A DNA stretch of 39,983 nt, from NCBI GenBank assembly GCA_018396615.1, contig JAGTQT010000008.1, positions 1 to 39,983 of the forward strand. Reading direction: 5' to 3'. Position numbers and translations under genes: made by a program. This document shows, in pieces, positions 1 to 8,321 of the stretch; position 1 is the first letter of the stretch; every line of letters starts with the position of its first letter. Origin of the DNA: Candidatus Bathyarchaeota archaeon (GTDB taxonomy: Archaea > Thermoproteota > Bathyarchaeia > Bathyarchaeales > Bathycorpusculaceae). Below the pieces are notes generated by a model that worked only from the letters and a program-made list of their open reading frames with translations, searched no databases and was not told the origin of the DNA.

Positions 1-76
1 AGGCGTCTTTAATCTGCTCTTTGGTGGCATCTCGTGGAACGCCGAGAACCTCGTAGTAGTCTCTTTTGGCCCCCAT
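1..76 (-). CDS. dnaJ: DnaJ (Hsp40) co-chaperone, N-terminal fragment cut by the window edge
   Basis: Only the first 25 codons are inside the window. The reverse strand reads from an ATG at 76 and begins MGAKRDYYEVLGVPRDATKE, which is the opening of a J domain (the DYYEVLGV signature of helix I). J proteins deliver clients to DnaK and stimulate its ATPase through an HPD motif that lies beyond the window edge. The gene is the third of a grpE-dnaK-dnaJ set on the same strand, 55 nt after the dnaK stop. It is too short for the ORF track. Domain architecture beyond the J domain cannot be judged here. Confidence 0.9.
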   Translation of the reverse strand, partial: MGAKRDYYEVLGVPRDATKEQIKDA

Positions 77-131
77 TTTTATATCATCAGTTCACTTTTT
101 TACATTGCCTTAGAAGACAGCGTGATGTTAA

Positions 132-1994
132 CTATTTTACCTTGTAGTCTTCAGAGTCAACCACTTTTCCGCTACTTGGAGGTTGCTGTCCTCCGCCGGC
201 TTGCTCCTTTTGCTTTGCATAATCCGCGGCAGCTTGCTGGTAAACGGCGGTTCCGACTTCCTGAAGGATTTTTGTAAGTTCATCCGATTTTGTTTTTATC
301 TTGTCCAAATCGTTGCTGGCTAATGCGTCTTTTAAGGCGGAAACGCTTGAGTCTATTTTGGTTTTGTGTTCTTGAGTGAGTTTGTCTCCCAAGTCTTTCT
401 TGGTTTTCTCCGCAGTGTATATGAGGTTGTCAGCGTTGTTTCTAAGCTCAGCCTCTTCACGTTTCTTCCTATCCTGTTCAGCGAACTGCTCGGCTTCCTT
501 GATCATTCTCTCTTTTTCCTCTTTAGACAGTTTCGTAGAGGCGGTTATCGTAATCTTTGCCTCCTTGCCTGTGCCCAGATCTTTAGCAGTTACGTTGAGT
601 ATACCGTTAGCGTCTATGTCGAAGGTTACCTCTATCTGTGGAACCCCTCGGGGCGCAGGTGGAATTCCTTCAAGGTTGAACATTCCTAGAGAAACGTTGT
701 CTGGAGCCATGGGGCGCTCTCCTTGAAGCACGTGGATTGTGACGGCTGTTTGAAAGTCTGCGGCTGTCGTGAAGATTTGGCTTCTTTTTGTGGGAATCGT
801 GGTGTTTCGCTCAATGACCTTAGTAAAGATATGCCCTAAGGTCTCTACTCCAAGAGAGAGCGGCGTGACGTCGAGCAGCAGTAGGTCTTTGACTTCGCCT
901 GTGATGACGGCTGCCTGTATGGCTGCGCCTATCGCTACACATTCCATAGGGTCTACGCCTCTCTCCACGGGTTTGCCGAGAATCCGCTCTACAAACCTCT
1001 GCACATAGGGCATTCTTGTCATGCCGCCTATGAGGATTATTTTATCTATATCCTTCGGTGTCAGTTTTGCATCCTCAAGAGCTTTAATGATCGTGCGCTC
1101 TGTCTTCTGAATTATCGGCTCAACAAGTGACTCCAGTTTAGCTCGGGTCAATGTAAGATGTAGGTGCTTTGGTCCAGAAGAGTCTGAGTATATGAACGGT
1201 AAATCAATGTCTGTTGTCAAAAGGGTTGACAGCTCTATCTTCGCCTTTTCAGCAGCCTCTTTCAGCCGCGTCATGGCAGCCTTGTCGCCTGTCAAGTCAA
1301 TGCTCGTCTGCCTCTTAAACTCCTCAACTACGTAGTCCATAATTGCTTTGTCTACGTCGGTTCCGCCGATCTGCGTATCTCCACTTGTGGACAGTACTTG
1401 GAAAACCCCTTTTCCAAAGTCCATCACGGTAACGTCATGTGTGCCGCCGCCGAAGCTGAAGACTAGGATTTTCATTTCCTTTTCAAGTTTGTCAACGCCA
1501 TAAGCAAGGCATGCGGCCGTAGGCTCGTTAATGATTCTCATCACTTCGAAGCCTGCGATTTCGCCAGCGTCTTTTGTGGCTTGGCGCTGATTGTCATTGA
1601 AATGCGCTGGAACGGTTATCACTGCCTTCTTTATTGAAGTGCCCAGATATGTTTCTGCGTCTTTCTTGATCTTCTGGAGTATGAAAGCGGAAATCTGCTG
1701 TGGAGTGTACTGCTTGCCGCCTATGTTCACAGTGTAGTCTGTGCCCATCTTCCTTTTTATCTCGAATACTGTTCCTTCAGGGTTAGCGGTCGCCTGCCTT
1801 TTTGCAGGTTCACCGACCAAAAGTGTTCCATCTTTGGTAAAAGCCACGACCGAAGGAAACATCTTCCCTGCCATAGTAGGTCCTTCCGCGCTTGGAATAA
1901 CTGTTGCGCGGCCTCCTTCAAAGATCGCGGCTGCAGAATTGGTTGTACCTAAATCTATACCTAAGACTTTTTCACCAGCTCCAACCTTACTCAT
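132..1994 (-). CDS. dnaK: Molecular chaperone DnaK (Hsp70)
   Basis: A 620-residue Hsp70, normal length for the family. The nucleotide-binding domain starts with GIDLGTTNS (residues 12-20); the EPTAA loop is near 157 and the adenosine motif IGGMTRMP near 320. A substrate-binding domain follows, then a helical lid and a Gln/Gly-rich tail. It folds client proteins in the cytosol in an ATP cycle driven by DnaJ and GrpE, both encoded beside it; the start overlaps the grpE stop by 4 nt (ATGA), implying translational coupling. One oddity is visible: the phosphate-2 motif, usually DLGGGTFD, reads SFGGGTHD here, so the first acidic residue (Asp194 in E. coli DnaK) is Ser180. The second aspartate (Asp187) and Thr185 remain. 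DnaK is patchily distributed in archaea and generally regarded as acquired from bacteria. Confidence 0.97.
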   Translation of the reverse strand: MSKVGAGEKVLGIDLGTTNSAAAIFEGGRATVIPSAEGPTMAGKMFPSVVAFTKDGTLLVGEPAKRQATANPEGTVFEIKRKMGTDYTVNIGGKQYTPQQISAFILQKIKKDAETYLGTSIKKAVITVPAHFNDNQRQATKDAGEIAGFEVMRIINEPTAACLAYGVDKLEKEMKILVFSFGGGTHDVTVMDFGKGVFQVLSTSGDTQIGGTDVDKAIMDYVVEEFKRQTSIDLTGDKAAMTRLKEAAEKAKIELSTLLTTDIDLPFIYSDSSGPKHLHLTLTRAKLESLVEPIIQKTERTIIKALEDAKLTPKDIDKIILIGGMTRMPYVQRFVERILGKPVERGVDPMECVAIGAAIQAAVITGEVKDLLLLDVTPLSLGVETLGHIFTKVIERNTTIPTKRSQIFTTAADFQTAVTIHVLQGERPMAPDNVSLGMFNLEGIPPAPRGVPQIEVTFDIDANGILNVTAKDLGTGKEAKITITASTKLSKEEKERMIKEAEQFAEQDRKKREEAELRNNADNLIYTAEKTKKDLGDKLTQEHKTKIDSSVSALKDALASNDLDKIKTKSDELTKILQEVGTAVYQQAAADYAKQKEQAGGGQQPPSSGKVVDSEDYKVK

Positions 1995-2506
1995 GCATTT
2001 TCACCTCTTTCTTCAGTTTTTGATGTAGATCCCACTGCAATCTTGACGATGCTCGGTCTAATCACTTTTTCTTTCATGATATAACCTTTCCTTATCTCCT
2101 CGATGACCGTGCATTCCTTAATCCCCTCTTTCTCCACTCTGCCGATAGCGCTGTGCCGTGTAGGATCGAAGGGCTTGTCTAAACAGTCTATTGGAAATAC
2201 GCCTTCAGCCTCAAGTATCTTCTTAAGCTTCTGAAGAGTCATCTCGACACCTTGAACTATAGGATTCGTAGAGCCAGATGAATGAGCGGAGGCTACAGCA
2301 AGCTCTAGTTCGTCAACGATCTCTAAGAGCTTTATGACTATGCGCTCAGCACAGTATTTTTTGGTTTCTTCAAGGTGGCGGTCAACTCTTTTTTTGAAGT
2401 TTTCAAAGTCTGCTTGAAGATATTTGAGCTTAGTCACATATTCTTCTGAACGTTTTTTTTCCAGTTCAAGAGCTTCTTCCAGCAGTGCAAGCTGTTCTTC
2501 AGTCAT
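1991..2506 (-). CDS. grpE: Nucleotide exchange factor GrpE
   Basis: A 171-residue GrpE. The N-terminal half (about residues 1-70) is a charged coiled coil rich in Glu, Lys and Leu, as expected for the dimerising stalk. The C-terminal part has the conserved beta-domain ending, with [17 protein letters not shown] matching the family's GY-x-x-x-x-x-x-RP-x-x-V pattern. GrpE releases ADP from DnaK. It is the first gene of the chaperone operon and overlaps dnaK by 4 nt. An AAGGAGAAAAG ribosome-binding site lies just upstream of the ATG at 2506, and a TATA-like element sits about 55-60 nt upstream. Confidence 0.95.
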   Translation of the reverse strand: MTEEQLALLEEALELEKKRSEEYVTKLKYLQADFENFKKRVDRHLEETKKYCAERIVIKLLEIVDELELAVASAHSSGSTNPIVQGVEMTLQKLKKILEAEGVFPIDCLDKPFDPTRHSAIGRVEKEGIKECTVIEEIRKGYIMKEKVIRPSIVKIAVGSTSKTEERGENA

Positions 2507-2557
2507 CGGACTTTTCTCCTTGTGGGATTCTACAATTTTCTAGCGTATCAAGAGGAA

Positions 2558-2569
2558 AAATATATACTT
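2558..2569 (-). promoter_or_regulatory. TATA-like promoter of the grpE-dnaK-dnaJ operon
   Basis: On the minus strand the sequence reads AAGTATATATTTTTC. Archaeal transcription starts about 25 nt downstream of the TATA centre, giving a predicted start near 2536 and a leader of about 30 nt containing the AAGGAG ribosome-binding site. It is assigned by position and composition only. Nothing else was recognised in 2507-2643. Confidence 0.5.
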
Positions 2570-2643
2570 CACTCTGATTGCAGCATTGACATAGATATTC
2601 AAAAATACAAAAGAAAGTGGGGAAGAAAGAAGGCCCTACCTTT

Positions 2644-3027
2644 CTACTTCTCTTTGGTCATGGCAAAGACAGATTTGATCGCGTTTATCACAGCTGCTGG
2701 AGCTGCAAAGGCAACGATATAGTGTAAGATATAGGTAGCCCACTCGTAGAGAAGCTCGTGAATTGTGATCAACGGGTACCACACATTGGCGCTGGCTGCA
2801 ACTATAAGGGCTATCGTTGCTACTAGGAAGGGCATTATTTCTTTCGCAGTAATGCTTATGAACCCTATTATTATACCGAGAACCAGCAGTATCAGTGTAA
2901 CGTAGGAATCTGTGTTATCAGTATTTGGGTCATTAGCGTAGTCCATGTAGCCGACGACGAGTCCCATTATGATTGCTAGGAAAACGAAGGCGATAAACGC
3001 GTAGCGTGCAATCTGTTCCATATTCAT
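2644..3027 (-). CDS. Small membrane protein of unknown function
   Basis: I do not recognise this 127-residue protein. It has about four hydrophobic helices: residues 8-27, 42-62, 65-84 and a last pair around 90-118. A polar Asn/Asp/Thr-rich loop (near 31-41) follows the first helix, and the C-terminus is short and basic. No enzymatic motif is visible. It is monocistronic and divergent from the ABC transporter genes. A TATA-like stretch (ATTTATAACATATAAGC on the minus strand, around 3057-3073) lies about 35-40 nt upstream of the start, supporting a real gene. The start could be the first or the third residue, since both are Met. Confidence 0.75.
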   Translation of the reverse strand: MNMEQIARYAFIAFVFLAIIMGLVVGYMDYANDPNTDNTDSYVTLILLVLGIIIGFISITAKEIMPFLVATIALIVAASANVWYPLITIHELLYEWATYILHYIVAFAAPAAVINAIKSVFAMTKEK

Positions 3028-3195
3028 TTTTCATTCACAAGTCTCTGGTATCATCGCTTATATGTTATAAATTTTGTGCTTGAAAACCGCCGCGATTGAC
3101 TGTTTTCTTATTCCTTTTTGGCGGAAACTCCAAATAATGCCATATTTTGAAGTTTTGCCTTAGAAAAAATGAAGATGAGTCAGAAAGTTTTTTAG

Positions 3196-3229
3196 TTGCC
3201 ACCTAAAAACTTGTAGAACTAAGTGGCAA
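3196..3229. promoter_or_regulatory. Inverted repeat just upstream of the ABC exporter genes
   Basis: TTGCCAC at 3196-3202 is matched exactly by its reverse complement GTGGCAA at 3223-3229, with a 20-nt spacer. The downstream arm ends 3 nt before the ATG at 3233. Its position across the expected promoter and start region would suit an operator for a repressor or an mRNA stem-loop masking the start. Chance occurrence is possible for 7-bp arms. Confidence 0.3.
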
Positions 3230-3232
3230 AAA

Positions 3233-3964
3233 ATGATAACTGCAGTTGAAGCAACAGAATTGATAAAAGTTTTCGGCAACATAAAAGCTCTAGACGGCCT
3301 AAACCTAAAAATAAATGCGGGCGAGATCTTTGGAATCATCGGTCCTAATGGTGCTGGAAAAACAACTTGCCTACGAGTTATTTCAACATTGCTGTTGCCA
3401 ACATCTGGCTCCGTTAAAGTCTTCGGTTTAGATGTGGCGGCTGACGCTGCAGAAGTTCGCAAAATCATAACCTACCTCCCTGAAGAAGCTGGAGCCTATC
3501 GAAATCTTTCAGGCTGGGAATACTTGCAGTTTATGGCGAGCTTCGGCGCGCGAAATAAAGAAGAAAAACGTGTGGCTGTTCAGGAGGCAGCAGAAATCTG
3601 CGGTTTAGGCGACAGACTCAGGGATAAGGTTAAAACATACAGCAAAGGAATGAAGAGGCGCCTTCTTATAGCAAGGGCGTTGATGCCTAAACCAAGATTG
3701 GCAATACTTGATGAGCCAACTGGGGGATTGGATGTTCTGCATTCTTATCACATCAGAGGGATAATCAAAAGATATGCGAAGGATCGAGGCGCGACAGTTC
3801 TGCTCTCAAGCCACAACATGCTTGAGGTTGAGCACCTGTGCGATAGAGTTGCCCTAGTGAACAAGGGAAAAGTTGTTGCAGAAGGAAAGCCGGTGGAACT
3901 TAGAGATAGGTATGGAAGTGTAAATCTAGAAGACGTGTTTGCTAAGGTGGTTGGACTTGCTTAA
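3233..3964 (+). CDS. ABC transporter ATP-binding protein (ABC-2/NatA type)
   Basis: A 243-residue single nucleotide-binding domain. Walker A is GPNGAGKT near residue 38, the signature motif is YSKGMKRRL near 138-146, Walker B is LAILDEPTGGLD near 157-168, and a switch histidine follows in LLSSHNM. This is the order expected for an ABC ATPase, and closest in style to NatA/CcmA-type exporters. It powers the membrane protein encoded by the next gene, whose start overlaps the end of this one. The substrate cannot be told from sequence. The ATG at 3233 has no clear ribosome-binding site, consistent with a leaderless or short-leader transcript. Confidence 0.93.
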   Translation: MITAVEATELIKVFGNIKALDGLNLKINAGEIFGIIGPNGAGKTTCLRVISTLLLPTSGSVKVFGLDVAADAAEVRKIITYLPEEAGAYRNLSGWEYLQFMASFGARNKEEKRVAVQEAAEICGLGDRLRDKVKTYSKGMKRRLLIARALMPKPRLAILDEPTGGLDVLHSYHIRGIIKRYAKDRGATVLLSSHNMLEVEHLCDRVALVNKGKVVAEGKPVELRDRYGSVNLEDVFAKVVGLA

Positions 3965-5246
3965 AGGGTTCGGAACGGTATTAGCTAAAGAGCTTAGAGA
4001 GCTTGTTAGAGATCCGAAAATACTTCTGGGAATGATAATTGTACCGCTGATAATGTTTCCAGTCTTGGGCAGCATAATGAACTTCTCAATCCAGTCAGCA
4101 GCAGAGCAGGCAAAAAAAGCCTCAGCACTTGTCATAGACAGAGACGGAGGTGTCTACGCAATTGCTTTTATGGAAAGCTTGAAAGCCAACGGTGTAAAAA
4201 CCTACAATCTCACCAATGTAAACCCGGAAGAAGCAGTAAACAGCGGCTTGCTGTCAGAATACAATACCACGCAGATAATCGAGATTCCAAATGGATTTAG
4301 CGAGAACATAAGCCGCCATCTTGCAGGAGAAACAAATGTTACCACATACGTAAAGCTCTACAGCGTTTTTTCTGGAAGTGGTATCGTTGAGGATGTAGGT
4401 TCATCTTTGATTGATCTTCTGGTTGAGAGACTTAACAGGCAGTATGCTCCTGACATTATGGGAACTAGAAAGGCATCGATAATTAAAGGGCAGATCTACG
4501 AAAATGTGGATCCGCGTACGTTAAGTGGCTTAATGATTTCGCAGGCAATTGCGATGCCGATTACAATAATGATTTTGCTGACTTACTCTATGCAGATTGC
4601 TGCGACATCTGTCGCGATGGAGAAGGAAGAAAAAACTCTTGAAACCCTTTTAACTTTGCCTATGGATCGCTTCGCAATCTTGATGGGCAAGCTTTCAGGT
4701 TCAATTCTTGTCGCAGGCATAGGCGCTTTGGCATACATGGTTGGCTTTAACTACTATATGGGCTCGTTCGCAAGTTTTTCAGCAGTCTCAGGCTTAGATC
4801 TGGCATCTGTGGGGCTCGCGCCATCACTGCTTGGTTATCTTCTGCTAGGAATCTCTTTATTCGTCACTTTGCTTTCTGCACTTGCCTTGGCGGTAATTCT
4901 TTCAGCCTTTGCCGAAGACGTGCGTAGCGCTCAATCCATGGTCGGCTACATTTACCCATTCCTATTCGTGCCCTCGCTGGCGCTCATGTACGTGGACATA
5001 AACATGTTGCCCTTAGCAGCAAGAATTGCTCTCTACGCCATCCCGTACACGCATCCAATTATCGCGTCCAAATCTGTTACCATGGGAGACAACTTGACAG
5101 CAGCGCTAGGCATAGTCTACGTTGCCGTTTTCACGTTGGTAATAATGTATGTGGCATCGAGACTTTTCGCAACCGAGAAAATCTTGACAATCAAACTGAA
5201 GTTCAAAGGCTTCAGAAAACGTGAAAAGAGTGTTGCGGCTGAGTAA
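3957..5246 (+). CDS. ABC-2 type transporter permease (NatB-like)
   Basis: A permease of about 430 residues. One N-terminal transmembrane helix (LLGMIIVPLIMFPVLGSIM) is followed by an extracytoplasmic domain of about 150 residues, then five or six C-terminal helices starting near TIMILLTYSM. That architecture is typical of the ABC2_membrane_3/NatB group of exporters. It forms a complex with the upstream ATPase. The ORF track starts at a TTG at 3939. I prefer the TTG at 3957 because AAGGTGG lies 6 nt before it; either start overlaps the ATPase stop. Sodium export is the classic role of NatAB, but lipid, peptide or drug export is equally possible. Confidence 0.9.
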   Translation: MLKGFGTVLAKELRELVRDPKILLGMIIVPLIMFPVLGSIMNFSIQSAAEQAKKASALVIDRDGGVYAIAFMESLKANGVKTYNLTNVNPEEAVNSGLLSEYNTTQIIEIPNGFSENISRHLAGETNVTTYVKLYSVFSGSGIVEDVGSSLIDLLVERLNRQYAPDIMGTRKASIIKGQIYENVDPRTLSGLMISQAIAMPITIMILLTYSMQIAATSVAMEKEEKTLETLLTLPMDRFAILMGKLSGSILVAGIGALAYMVGFNYYMGSFASFSAVSGLDLASVGLAPSLLGYLLLGISLFVTLLSALALAVILSAFAEDVRSAQSMVGYIYPFLFVPSLALMYVDINMLPLAARIALYAIPYTHPIIASKSVTMGDNLTAALGIVYVAVFTLVIMYVASRLFATEKILTIKLKFKGFRKREKSVAAE

Positions 5247-5291
5247 GGTTTTTCCATTTCGCAGAGAAAACAGTGCTTATGGTGCTTGCAC

Positions 5292-6395
5292 ATGGGAATA
5301 CAGCAGATCGAAGTTTACACGGCTGCGATGCGGTATGAGGAGCCATTCACGATCGCTGCTGGAACAAGCACAAAAACATGCAACGTCATAGTGAGAGTTC
5401 TCACGGACTACGAGATCTACGGCTGGGGCGAAGCCTCACCTTCAAAAAGGGTAACAGGCGAAACCACAGAAACAGTCATCGAGGCGCTTGACAAAATATG
5501 CCCGAAGCTCATCGGCAAATGCCCCCTTAGGATAGAAAGCGACGTAGAAATCATGGATCAGGTTATTAGCGGAAATCCTGCTGCGAAGGCGGCGATCGAC
5601 ATAGCGTTACATGATGTTTTAGGAAAGACAGCACGCAAGCCCCTCTTCAGAATCCTAGGAGGCTACCGCACAGAAGTTCTAACGGACATAACTCTTGGAA
5701 TAAAGTCTCCGAAAGAAATGGCTCAAAACGCAAAGAAAGCGTTGGACAAAGGGTTCAAAGCACTAAAAATCAAGGTTGGAGTCGACGTTGACGAAGATGT
5801 TGAGAGAATTCGACTTGTCCGCGAAGTAGCAGGCAACGACATTCAACTAAGAGTTGACGCCAACCAAGGCTGGACGCCGAAACAAGCCATGGAAGCCCTA
5901 AACAAAATAAGCAGATACAACATCCAATTAGCCGAGCAACCTGTCCCCAGCGAAGACATTGAAGGATTAAAAAACGTCAAAAAGAACTCGCCGGTTCCCA
6001 TTATGGCTGATGAGAGCGTGCACACGCCAGCAGATGCTCTTCGCCTTGTACGTGAAGGCGCAGTGGATATGATGAACATTAAGCTTATGAAATGTGGGGG
6101 CATATTGAAAGCTAAAAAAATTGCGGCAGTAGCAGAAGCCGCGGGCATGCCATGCATGATTGGATGCATGAGCGAGTCATCAATAGGAATTGCAGCAGCA
6201 ACGCACCTTGCTGGCGCAGTTAAAAACATCCAGTATGCGGATCTAGACTCTGACATCCTTCTAAAAGACAAAATTACCACAGAAGGCGGAGTTCCCCTAG
6301 TGAATTCTGTTAGAAAATTCACAAATGGACATGGTCTGGGAATAGAGACTGTTGACACTGAATTTCTTGGAAAACCGCTTAGAATATACAAGTAG
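5292..6395 (+). CDS. Enolase-superfamily enzyme, probable dipeptide (L-Ala-D/L-Glu-type) epimerase
   Basis: A mandelate racemase/muconate-lactonizing-fold enzyme. Counting from the ORF-track start, the catalytic K-x-K is KIK (161-163). Metal ligands fall at Asp191 (RVDAN), Glu217 (AEQP) and Asp242 (ADES), and the second-side lysine at Lys266 (NIKL). The C-terminal DLD at 319-321 resembles the DxD motif that binds the amino group of dipeptides in L-Ala-D/L-Glu epimerases, so a dipeptide epimerase is the best call. Specificity in this group varies widely and cannot be fixed from sequence. The track begins at TTG 5286; the ATG at 5292 two codons later is the likelier start. It stands alone between the ABC genes and the FBPase. 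Confidence 0.85.
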   Translation: MGIQQIEVYTAAMRYEEPFTIAAGTSTKTCNVIVRVLTDYEIYGWGEASPSKRVTGETTETVIEALDKICPKLIGKCPLRIESDVEIMDQVISGNPAAKAAIDIALHDVLGKTARKPLFRILGGYRTEVLTDITLGIKSPKEMAQNAKKALDKGFKALKIKVGVDVDEDVERIRLVREVAGNDIQLRVDANQGWTPKQAMEALNKISRYNIQLAEQPVPSEDIEGLKNVKKNSPVPIMADESVHTPADALRLVREGAVDMMNIKLMKCGGILKAKKIAAVAEAAGMPCMIGCMSESSIGIAAATHLAGAVKNIQYADLDSDILLKDKITTEGGVPLVNSVRKFTNGHGLGIETVDTEFLGKPLRIYK

Positions 6396-6550
6396 ATGCA
6401 TTCATTCAGATATTAGCTAAAAACCGCTAGGATTAGCTGTGTAAGCTGTTTTTGCTTTCATGCTTTTCAAAACAGCACGAACGATTTCACAAGCGCCAAC
6501 GGAAAAGCCTTTAGGATGAAACAAAGAGACTACGACTGAGGTGCAGATAA

Positions 6551-7537
6551 ATGGTTTCTCTTAGAGCTTTAGCACCTTCGCTTACTAGAATAACCATCGC
6601 AGGTGCCGTCGGAGCAGCACTTCACATAGGCCAAGGTAGCCCAGATTTAGTTGATGCCAAAGCAGTAGAATTTTCACGTGCCGCGTTGGCGCAAACAGAC
6701 ATCGAAGGAGAAGTGATCGCGTGCGAAGGCCCTAAAGATAATGCTCCTGCTTTCCAGCGTAGAGAAAAAGTAGGAACAGGGAAAGGACCAAAACTTGAGT
6801 TCGTCATAGACCCCGTTGACGGCACAACCGCCGCTTCCAAAGGCAGAAAAGACGCTATCTCTGCACTGGCGTGCGCGCCAACCGGCTGCTTCCAAGTGTT
6901 GCCTGACGATGGCTACTACTTTAAGGTGGCAACAGACGCACATTCCATAGGAAAAATCTCTCTCGAAATGCCTGTTGAAGAGATCGTTCGCACAGTAGCT
7001 CGGGAAAAAAAGCTACCACTCGAGAACTTCACGGTTATAATGCTTGAACGTGACAGGCACATAAGCATCCTAAAAACTCTTAGACAACTGGGCGTAAGAA
7101 TAATCCTAATCCCTGACGGAGACATCGCCGCCGCAGTTGCCACATGCATTCCCAGCTCAGGTGTCGACCTTCTCGTTGGAGCAGGCGCTGGTCCAGAAGC
7201 CACAATCGCAGCGACTGCTGTCAAATGTTTAGGAGGAACCATGCTTGTGAAAGTCTGGAAGGATCAAAGGGATGACGCAAAACGGCTAGATAGACTGAAG
7301 GCTGAAGGTGTGGACGTGGAAAAAACCTATAGGGAAGACGAACTTGCCAAGGGAAATGAGCTTGTTTTTGCAGCTTCAGGCGTCACTAAAGGTGAACTAC
7401 TTGACGGCGTGCGTTTCATCCCCGACGGGGCAATAGTAAACTCGATCTGCATGAGGCTGCCAAGTGGAACGGTTGAGAGATCTGAAACTATATTGAGGTT
7501 CAAGGGACACCCAGTTTACAGAAGATTCATAACATAA
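6551..7537 (+). CDS. glpX: Class II (GlpX-type) fructose-1,6-bisphosphatase-like protein
   Basis: A 328-residue protein that aligns along its length with GlpX. It has VGTGKG before the metal motif DPVDGTT (near residues 92-98), LIPDGDIAA (near 181-189) and GAGAGPEATIAA (near 214-225) with the conserved Glu. Class II FBPases dephosphorylate fructose 1,6-bisphosphate in gluconeogenesis; some also act on sedoheptulose bisphosphate. Compared with E. coli GlpX recalled from memory, the glutamate in DPIEGT is Asp here, and the GEGEIDEAP loop is changed to CEGPKDNAP, so substrate or metal preference may differ. GAGGTG lies 8 nt before the ATG. Many archaea use class IV or V FBPases instead. Confidence 0.85.
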   Translation: MVSLRALAPSLTRITIAGAVGAALHIGQGSPDLVDAKAVEFSRAALAQTDIEGEVIACEGPKDNAPAFQRREKVGTGKGPKLEFVIDPVDGTTAASKGRKDAISALACAPTGCFQVLPDDGYYFKVATDAHSIGKISLEMPVEEIVRTVAREKKLPLENFTVIMLERDRHISILKTLRQLGVRIILIPDGDIAAAVATCIPSSGVDLLVGAGAGPEATIAATAVKCLGGTMLVKVWKDQRDDAKRLDRLKAEGVDVEKTYREDELAKGNELVFAASGVTKGELLDGVRFIPDGAIVNSICMRLPSGTVERSETILRFKGHPVYRRFIT

Positions 7538-7591
7538 ATCCTGCCTAACGATAATTTTGAACAGGCAAATACTTTGGTGGATCGTTTACCA

Positions 7592-7614
7592 GCTAAAAAT
7601 AATGGTTTTTTAGC
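7592..7614. promoter_or_regulatory. Palindrome upstream of the Lrp-family regulator gene
   Basis: GCTAAAAA (7592-7599) and TTTTTAGC (7607-7614) form a perfect 8-bp inverted repeat around a 7-nt centre. It sits directly before a TATA-like AACAATAAAAG (about 7615-7625), which is about 30 nt ahead of the regulator ATG at 7657. Lrp-type regulators often bind such A/T-rich palindromes at their own promoter, so an autoregulatory operator is plausible. The T run could alternatively help terminate the FBPase transcript. Confidence 0.4.
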
Positions 7615-7656
7615 AAACAATAAAAGCCTAGAAAAAGAAATAGTATCTGATCCAGA

Positions 7657-8160
7657 ATGAAGAAGCTTGATGCAATAGACTACGCACTTCTATGGGAGTT
7701 GACTACGGACTGCCGCAAGAGTGACAGACAGATTGCCAAGGCATTGAAGATCTCTCAGCCTACAGTTACACGAAGAAGAGCCAAAATTGAGGAGTTCATC
7801 GATGGCTATACGTCGATACCCAAGTTCGCAAGAATCGGATTTGAAATCGTTGTATTCACCTTCTTTAAAAGTAAAACTAAGTATGAGAAACCTGAGGAAA
7901 GAGAAAAATCTACAGCTAGAACTGTTGATTGGCTTATGCGCCAACCTAATGTCATTTTTGCCATCTGTGGACAGGGAATGGGATGGGATGGTATATGCAT
8001 CTCCTTTCACAAAAGCTACTCCGACTTTGCACGCTTCGCGAGAAGACATGAAAGCGAACTCTCAGAGCTTATAAGCGAAAGCCAGAGTTTCATTGCAGAC
8101 ATAAGTCCTGAAACCGTGCTAAAGCCATTCCATTTCAAGTATCTGGCTAAAGTCGAGTAG
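7657..8160 (+). CDS. Lrp/AsnC-family transcriptional regulator
   Basis: A 167-residue protein. Its N-terminal winged helix-turn-helix (residues 5-48) contains DRQIAKALKISQPTVTRRRA, a clear Lrp/AsnC recognition-helix pattern. The rest (about 60-160) looks like a divergent RAM/effector region with alternating beta and alpha elements. Proteins of this class bind DNA as dimers or octamers and often respond to amino acids. It is monocistronic, with an 8-bp palindrome and a TATA-like element immediately upstream, which suggests autoregulation. Targets are unknown. Confidence 0.85.
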   Translation: MKKLDAIDYALLWELTTDCRKSDRQIAKALKISQPTVTRRRAKIEEFIDGYTSIPKFARIGFEIVVFTFFKSKTKYEKPEEREKSTARTVDWLMRQPNVIFAICGQGMGWDGICISFHKSYSDFARFARRHESELSELISESQSFIADISPETVLKPFHFKYLAKVE

Positions 8161-8256
8161 AGAGCACTGCCTAGGCGCTGGTTATTTCTCTATCAAATTA
8201 CAGTGCACGGAATGACAAAAGGTTAATAGGTCACATTTTTCACTTCCATGTAGCTC

Positions 8257-8268
8257 ATATTTAAAAGC
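8257..8268 (+). promoter_or_regulatory. TATA box for the aEF-2 gene
   Basis: ATATTTAAAAGC lies about 55-65 nt before the ATG at 8322. Start of transcription would be near 8288, giving a leader of about 30-35 nt. It is the best match to the archaeal TTTAWAWA consensus in 8161-8321; nothing else was recognised in that gap. Confidence 0.55.
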
Positions 8269-8321
8269 TTGCAAGAAACGCAAGATCAGAATAAGAGCAA
8301 AATCACAAAGAAGGTTTAACC

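Noticed and set aside
366-1008. Plus-strand ORFs of 79-116 aa opposite dnaK
   Set aside because: They are antisense shadows of a strongly conserved gene and match no protein pattern; no promoter or ribosome-binding site supports them.
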